Below are positions 60,628 through 64,000 of a DNA stretch of 64,000 nt, piece after piece. Source of the DNA: Tragulus kanchil (lineage: Eukaryota > Chordata > Mammalia > Artiodactyla > Tragulidae). How positions within the stretch are numbered: position 1 is the first letter of the stretch; each line of letters starts with the position of its first letter. The position numbers and the translations under genes are program-made. The notes under the pieces are model-generated. The model was given only the letters and a program-made list of their open reading frames with translations. It had not been told where the DNA came from and made no database searches. Location: assembly GCA_022376925.1 (NCBI GenBank), contig JAIOJX010000032.1:102974794-103038793 (forward strand), in the 5' to 3' direction.

Positions 60628-60674
60628 TGGGGCTTCCCCTGGTGGTCCAGTGGGTAAGGACATCGCCTTGCAGA
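60628..60674 (+). mobile_element. 5' end of a CHR-like SINE only
   Basis: Contains the head GGCTTCCCCTGGTGGTCCAG and GGGTAAGGACATCGCCTTGCAG, then changes abruptly to unrelated sequence. The 3' body and tail are missing. Confidence 0.8.
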
Positions 60675-61133
60675 GACACAGGTGGGCAACAGGATCAACT
60701 AGAATCCAAGACAGAACCACTGCCAGGCCTCTCTCCGGGTCTCAGCTCTGCTTTCCTAAAAACGATACTTTGTTCTCTCTTGACATGCAGAGTGGCATCT
60801 TCCTATGGTAGACAGGGCCATGGATAGCTCCCATGACCAGCAAAGGACCAACACAGTCTCTGATCCCAAGTGTAGAATTTGGAGGAGTGCTCTGATGGGA
60901 GTTTGGGTCAGATGTGCATGCCTGAGCCAGTCATCAGTGGCCAGGGTGTGTGAGCTCTTTGTTCTTTTTAAAGATATCACAAATCAGTAGTCTATTAAGT
61001 TCTAATAACTGGCCTATGGTATATTCTGCCTAATCAGATTACAGTGTAATACTTTCAGAGTCACAAGATGCATAGGAGGATTTTGATTATGAATATCTGT
61101 ATTAGAGTCAGTCACAATAACCTGTCTTTTTAG

Positions 61134-61248
61134 GTAACCAAACTAATAGAAGATAGCACTTTATCCAAATCTGTGAAGAATGCTATAGATACAGACAGAT
61201 TGTTAGATTGGCTAGTTGAAAACTCAGTTCTGTCAATCGCATTGGAAG
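61134..61248 (+). CDS. USP24: USP24 exon 11, copy 1
   Basis: A 115-nt exon encoding VTKLIEDSTL through SVLSIALE plus one base (phase 0 to 1). Acceptor CTGTCTTTTTAG, donor AAG|GTAAGT. It is followed by exon 12 after 273 bp. Both exons are repeated in the same order at 62277 and 62665. An extra 11-12 pair would add 219 nt (73 residues) in frame, so a gene predictor could wrongly keep both. Confidence 0.94.
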
Positions 61249-61268
61249 GTAAGTTAACCTCCTTTAAA

Positions 61269-61315
61269 AGATTACCTAACTCAAAAAAAAAAAAAAAAAA
61301 AGATTACCTAACTCA
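61269..61315 (+). mobile_element. Poly(A)-only insertion with target-site duplication
   Basis: AGATTACCTAACTCA at 61269-61283 and 61301-61315 brackets a pure A run of about 17. No other inserted sequence is present. Copied at 62412-62458 by duplication 18. Confidence 0.75.
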
Positions 61316-61521
61316 TAAACAATATATTTATGTGTAAAAAAAGTATGAAATTGTTGCTTTGACTTTATTAGCCTTTTTTTTTTCTGTTGTCATCTTTTTT
61401 TTGTACTAACCTTTAAATATTAATCTTAAAGCATGTTAATATTGTTTTGAATTAATTGAATCATGTTTAGAAAGTCAGTGTTCATTATATCTGTCTTCCT
61501 TTCTGGTGTTTCTTCTCTTAG

Positions 61522-61625
61522 GAAACATAGACCAAGCACAATACTGTGATCGTATAAAGGGAATTATTGAACTCCTGGGCAGTAAATTGTCATTAGATGA
61601 GCTCACTAAAATTTGGAAGATACAG
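61522..61625 (+). CDS. USP24: USP24 exon 12, copy 1
   Basis: A 104-nt exon that completes the Gly codon split after exon 11 (G|GA) and encodes 34 codons, NIDQAQYCDR to LTKIWKIQ. Acceptor TTCTTCTCTTAG, donor CAG|GTAAGT. Phase 1 in, 0 out. The same exon occurs at 62665-62768. Confidence 0.94.
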
Positions 61626-61983
61626 GTAAGTTGATCAGAATTGCTTTTGCCTTTTTCTGACATTTTTTATCAGAGAAGGAGAAGGGTGCTGGCTTACTAT
61701 GAGCAAAAATATCTATGAGCAAGTTTAAAAACAAGATACATAATACTATCAACTGAGGCCCTCAAGATCATTTATAAAATGTGAAAAGTTAGCATATGAA
61801 ATGTGTAATTAGTATAGATTGTTTTAAAGCCAGTTGAAAATATTTTGTTCTCCTCTTGAAATGAATATGTCAGATTGAGAACTTGATTCTTATCTTTTTG
61901 TCTTTTTAGAGATTTAATGCTACTATGAATTTAAATTAGGCCAACTGATAACCACTAATAATGGTTGCTTCATGTAGTTACCC

Positions 61984-62168
61984 ACTCCAGTATTCTTGGG
62001 CTTCCTTGGATTCAGACGTAAAGAATCTATCTGCAATGTGGGAGACATGGGTTCAGAACCTGGATTGGGAACATCCCTGGAGAACCCACTTCAGTATTCT
62101 TGCCTGAAGAACTCCATGGCTTGTCCATAGGTGGCAAAGAGTCAGGCACGACTGAGAGACTTCACTTT
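61984..62168 (+). mobile_element. Bov-tA SINE in intron 12, truncated copy from duplication 18
   Basis: The same insertion as 63127-63330 but ending at ACTTCACTTTC, before the 3' flanking duplication. Two C's are missing relative to the complete copy. Confidence 0.88.
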
Positions 62169-62276
62169 CTGCCTAATCAGATTACAGTGTAATACTTTCA
62201 GAGTCACAAGATGCATAGGAGGATTTTGATTATGAATATCTGTATTAGAGTCAGTCACAATAACCTGTCTTTTTAG

Positions 62277-62391
62277 GTAACCAAACTAATAGAAGATAGC
62301 ACTTTATCCAAATCTGTGAAGAATGCTATAGATACAGACAGATTGTTAGATTGGCTAGTTGAAAACTCAGTTCTGTCAATCGCATTGGAAG
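62277..62391 (+). CDS. USP24: USP24 exon 11, duplicate copy 2
   Basis: Exact second copy of the 115-nt exon at a constant 1143-bp spacing from copy 1, with the same splice sites, within 61024-62169 / 62167-63313. The nearby poly(A) insertion is copied too. The probable cause is redundant assembly. Confidence 0.6.
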
Positions 62392-62664
62392 GTAAGTTAA
62401 CCTCCTTTAAAAGATTACCTAACTCAAAAAAAAAAAAAAAAAAAGATTACCTAACTCATAAACAATATATTTATGTGTAAAAAAAGTATGAAATTGTTGC
62501 TTTGACTTTATTAGCCTTTTTTTTTTCTGTTGTCATCTTTTTTTTGTACTAACCTTTAAATATTAATCTTAAAGCATGTTAATATTGTTTTGAATTAATT
62601 GAATCATGTTTAGAAAGTCAGTGTTCATTATATCTGTCTTCCTTTCTGGTGTTTCTTCTCTTAG

Positions 62665-62768
62665 GAAACATAGACCAAGCACAATACTGTGATCGTATAA
62701 AGGGAATTATTGAACTCCTGGGCAGTAAATTGTCATTAGATGAGCTCACTAAAATTTGGAAGATACAG
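62665..62768 (+). CDS. USP24: USP24 exon 12, duplicate copy 2
   Basis: Exact second copy of the 104-nt exon, 1143 bp from copy 1. Its downstream intron includes a Bov-tA SINE with both target-site duplications and continues uninterrupted to exon 13. Copy 1's intron ends abruptly at the duplication junction. This copy therefore has the trustworthy 3' flank. Confidence 0.7.
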
Positions 62769-63126
62769 GTAAGTTGATCAGAATTGCTTTTGCCTTTTTC
62801 TGACATTTTTTATCAGAGAAGGAGAAGGGTGCTGGCTTACTATGAGCAAAAATATCTATGAGCAAGTTTAAAAACAAGATACATAATACTATCAACTGAG
62901 GCCCTCAAGATCATTTATAAAATGTGAAAAGTTAGCATATGAAATGTGTAATTAGTATAGATTGTTTTAAAGCCAGTTGAAAATATTTTGTTCTCCTCTT
63001 GAAATGAATATGTCAGATTGAGAACTTGATTCTTATCTTTTTGTCTTTTTAGAGATTTAATGCTACTATGAATTTAAATTAGGCCAACTGATAACCACTA
63101 ATAATGGTTGCTTCATGTAGTTACCC

Positions 63127-63330
63127 ACTCCAGTATTCTTGGGCTTCCCTTGGATTCAGACGTAAAGAATCTATCTGCAATGTGGGAGACATGGGTTCAG
63201 AACCTGGATTGGGAACATCCCCTGGAGAACCCACTTCAGTATTCTTGCCTGAAGAACTCCATGGCTTGTCCATAGGTGGCAAAGAGTCAGGCACGACTGA
63301 GAGACTTCACTTTCGCTTTTTGTCACTTTT
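63127..63330 (+). mobile_element. Bov-tA SINE in intron 12, complete copy
   Basis: A Bov-tA with ACCCACTTCAGTATTCTTGC and GGCAAAGAGTCAGGCACGAC. Flanked by ATGTAGTTACCC at 63115-63126 and 63331-63342. A short second CACTCCAGTATTCTT precedes its head. Confidence 0.9.
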
Positions 63331-63478
63331 ATGTAGTTACCCGTTCCATCATGCAAGTATATGCTGATAGAATAGAATAGTTTTTCTGTTACTGATTTGC
63401 TTCTATAAATTACCGGGGGAAAGACTTGGGTTTTCGGGTTCTATGACTTAGCTTTTTCCCCACTGTCTTCTTTTCTAG

Positions 63479-63586
63479 TCGGGACAATCGTCTACTGTGA
63501 TTGAGAACATTCATACTATCATTGCTGCAGCAGCTGTCAAATTTAATTCAGACCAGCTTAATCATTTGTTTGTTCTTATTCAGAAG
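63479..63586 (+). CDS. USP24: USP24 exon 13
   Basis: A 108-nt exon (36 codons, phase 0/0) encoding SGQSSTVIEN through HLFVLIQK, including an Ala-rich helix (IIAAAAVKF). Acceptor TCTTTTCTAG, donor AAG|GTATGT. Present once. Confidence 0.95.
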
Positions 63587-63777
63587 GTATGTGCTCAAAT
63601 GTGCTTTTAAATTTTTCTAAAATGAGGTCTTCCTTCCTCTAGATTAGCAATGTTTAACCATACTCTTCTTACTTTATTAAACTTTTTTAGCTCAAATTTA
63701 AAGTTTTTCATATTTTGCCAGTGTAATCAAATTGGACTGGGGAGCAATTCCTGTGTCTTTTCTTTTTCATTCTACAG

Positions 63778-63873
63778 AGCTGGGAGACTGAGACCGACAG
63801 AGTGAGACAGAAGCTGCTGAGTCTTATTGGACGAATCGGCCGGGAAGCTCGCTTTGAGACCACTTCTGGAAAG
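63778..63873 (+). CDS. USP24: USP24 exon 14
   Basis: A 96-nt exon (32 codons, phase 0/0) encoding SWETETDRVR through FETTSGK. The acceptor is CATTCTACAG. The end is fixed by the next exon starting VLDVLWELAH. The only base arrangement that joins them places the donor at AAG|GCAGGA, a GC rather than GT donor. Reading through gives a stop after nine more codons, so an intron is required unless this assembly has an error at the donor. Confidence 0.92.
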
Positions 63874-63964
63874 GCAGGAAAATCAAATGAATTTTTCTAG
63901 CTATAAGTACTTAAAGCAGCTTTCCTTGCCGATGGCCTGGCTCATCCTATGTGGTTCACCATAG

Positions 63965-64000
63965 GTGCTGGATGTGCTCTGGGAACTGGCTCATCTCCCA
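63965..64000 (+). CDS. USP24: USP24 exon 15, truncated by window end
   Basis: At least 36 nt encoding VLDVLWELAHLP in phase 0 after the acceptor TTCACCATAG. The exon runs past the window. It continues the helical scaffold directly after exon 14 and is separated from it by only 91 bp. Confidence 0.9.
   Translation, partial: MLDVLWELAHLP

Larger units (their letters stand above)
61024..63313. repeat. Direct duplication 18 (units 61024-62169 and 62167-63313), contains USP24 exons 11 and 12
   Basis: Constant offset of 1143 until single C's are missing twice near the left unit's end (62025 and 62074). The left unit stops inside the tail of a Bov-tA SINE that is complete in the right unit. Confidence 0.96.
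32531..64000 (+). other. USP24: USP24 gene body, partial (exons 2-15 as counted here)
   Basis: USP24 is a very large cysteine deubiquitinase that removes ubiquitin from substrates such as DDB2, p53 and MCL1 (family knowledge). Conceptually splicing 14 exons gives 454 codons that I recognise as the USP24 N-terminal half: it starts KNDENGNCSG and ends ELAHLP. Phases agree at every junction and no stop interrupts. The encoded part is the helical-repeat scaffold between the N-terminal UBA domain, encoded upstream of the window, and the USP catalytic domain, encoded downstream. No Cys or His box of the protease is present here. The assembled exon order (2,2,3,3,partial 4,4,5,4,5,6,7,partial 7,8,9,10,11,12,11,12,13,14,15) is disturbed by local duplications that are probably artefacts. 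Identification is by recall of the protein, not by a search. Confidence 0.95.

Noticed and set aside
1..64000. CRISPR array, bacterial operon or phage content
   Set aside because: Repeats are not short and regularly spaced, and no prokaryotic gene is present. Intron/exon structure and mammalian retroposons show animal nuclear DNA.

Overview
This is mammalian nuclear DNA from a ruminant. Copies of the ruminant retroposons BovB (LINE/RTE) and Bov-tA (tRNA-Glu/BovB-derived SINE) occur throughout, with many tRNA-Glu (CHR-type) SINEs, antisense L1, a Tigger1 DNA transposon, a MaLR LTR and L2/MIR remnants. The only protein-coding gene I can support is USP24 (ubiquitin-specific protease 24), on the + strand. 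Fourteen consecutive exons, from one probably corresponding to exon 2, encode 454 codons with matching phases and no stop. They cover the long helical N-terminal region that lies upstream of the USP catalytic domain. The UBA-encoding first exon, the promoter and the catalytic exons are outside the window. The species is unidentified.

Layout. Bases 1-32530 contain no exon I can recognise and are most likely the first intron. They hold BovB (1600-3822), L1/L2/MaLR remnants (5500-9960), nested SINEs (10696-11119), BovB and CHR SINEs (11533-14238), then a nested transposon complex (17555-28900): an antisense L1 carrying a second antisense L1 and a nearly full-length Tigger1, which carry a young SINE and a BovB piece respectively. 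USP24 exons are at 32531, 34856, 43289, 44209, 51585, 51969, 56587, 59025, 59803, 61134, 61522, 63479, 63778 and 63965 (to the window end); several occur in two or three copies. Introns contain BovB, a young CHR-like SINE family with clear target-site duplications, old L1 and L2.

The most striking property is technical rather than biological. Eighteen direct, adjacent, nearly identical duplications of about 1.06-1.19 kb are scattered through the window. Their differences are mainly short indels clustered near the junctions. They duplicate whatever lies at that place, including USP24 exons 2, 3, 4, 5, 11 and 12 and fragments of 4 and 7, in orders that would wreck the reading frame of a conserved gene. 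I read them as false duplications created where overlapping contig or gap-fill ends were placed end to end. Removing one copy of each would shorten the window to roughly 44 kb. Exon numbers here count the first exon seen as 2.

I found no previously undescribed biological system. The best leads are the duplication pattern, the young SINE family, the nested transposon stack, a poly(A)-only insertion in intron 11, and a 91-bp intron with an apparent GC donor at the end of the window.
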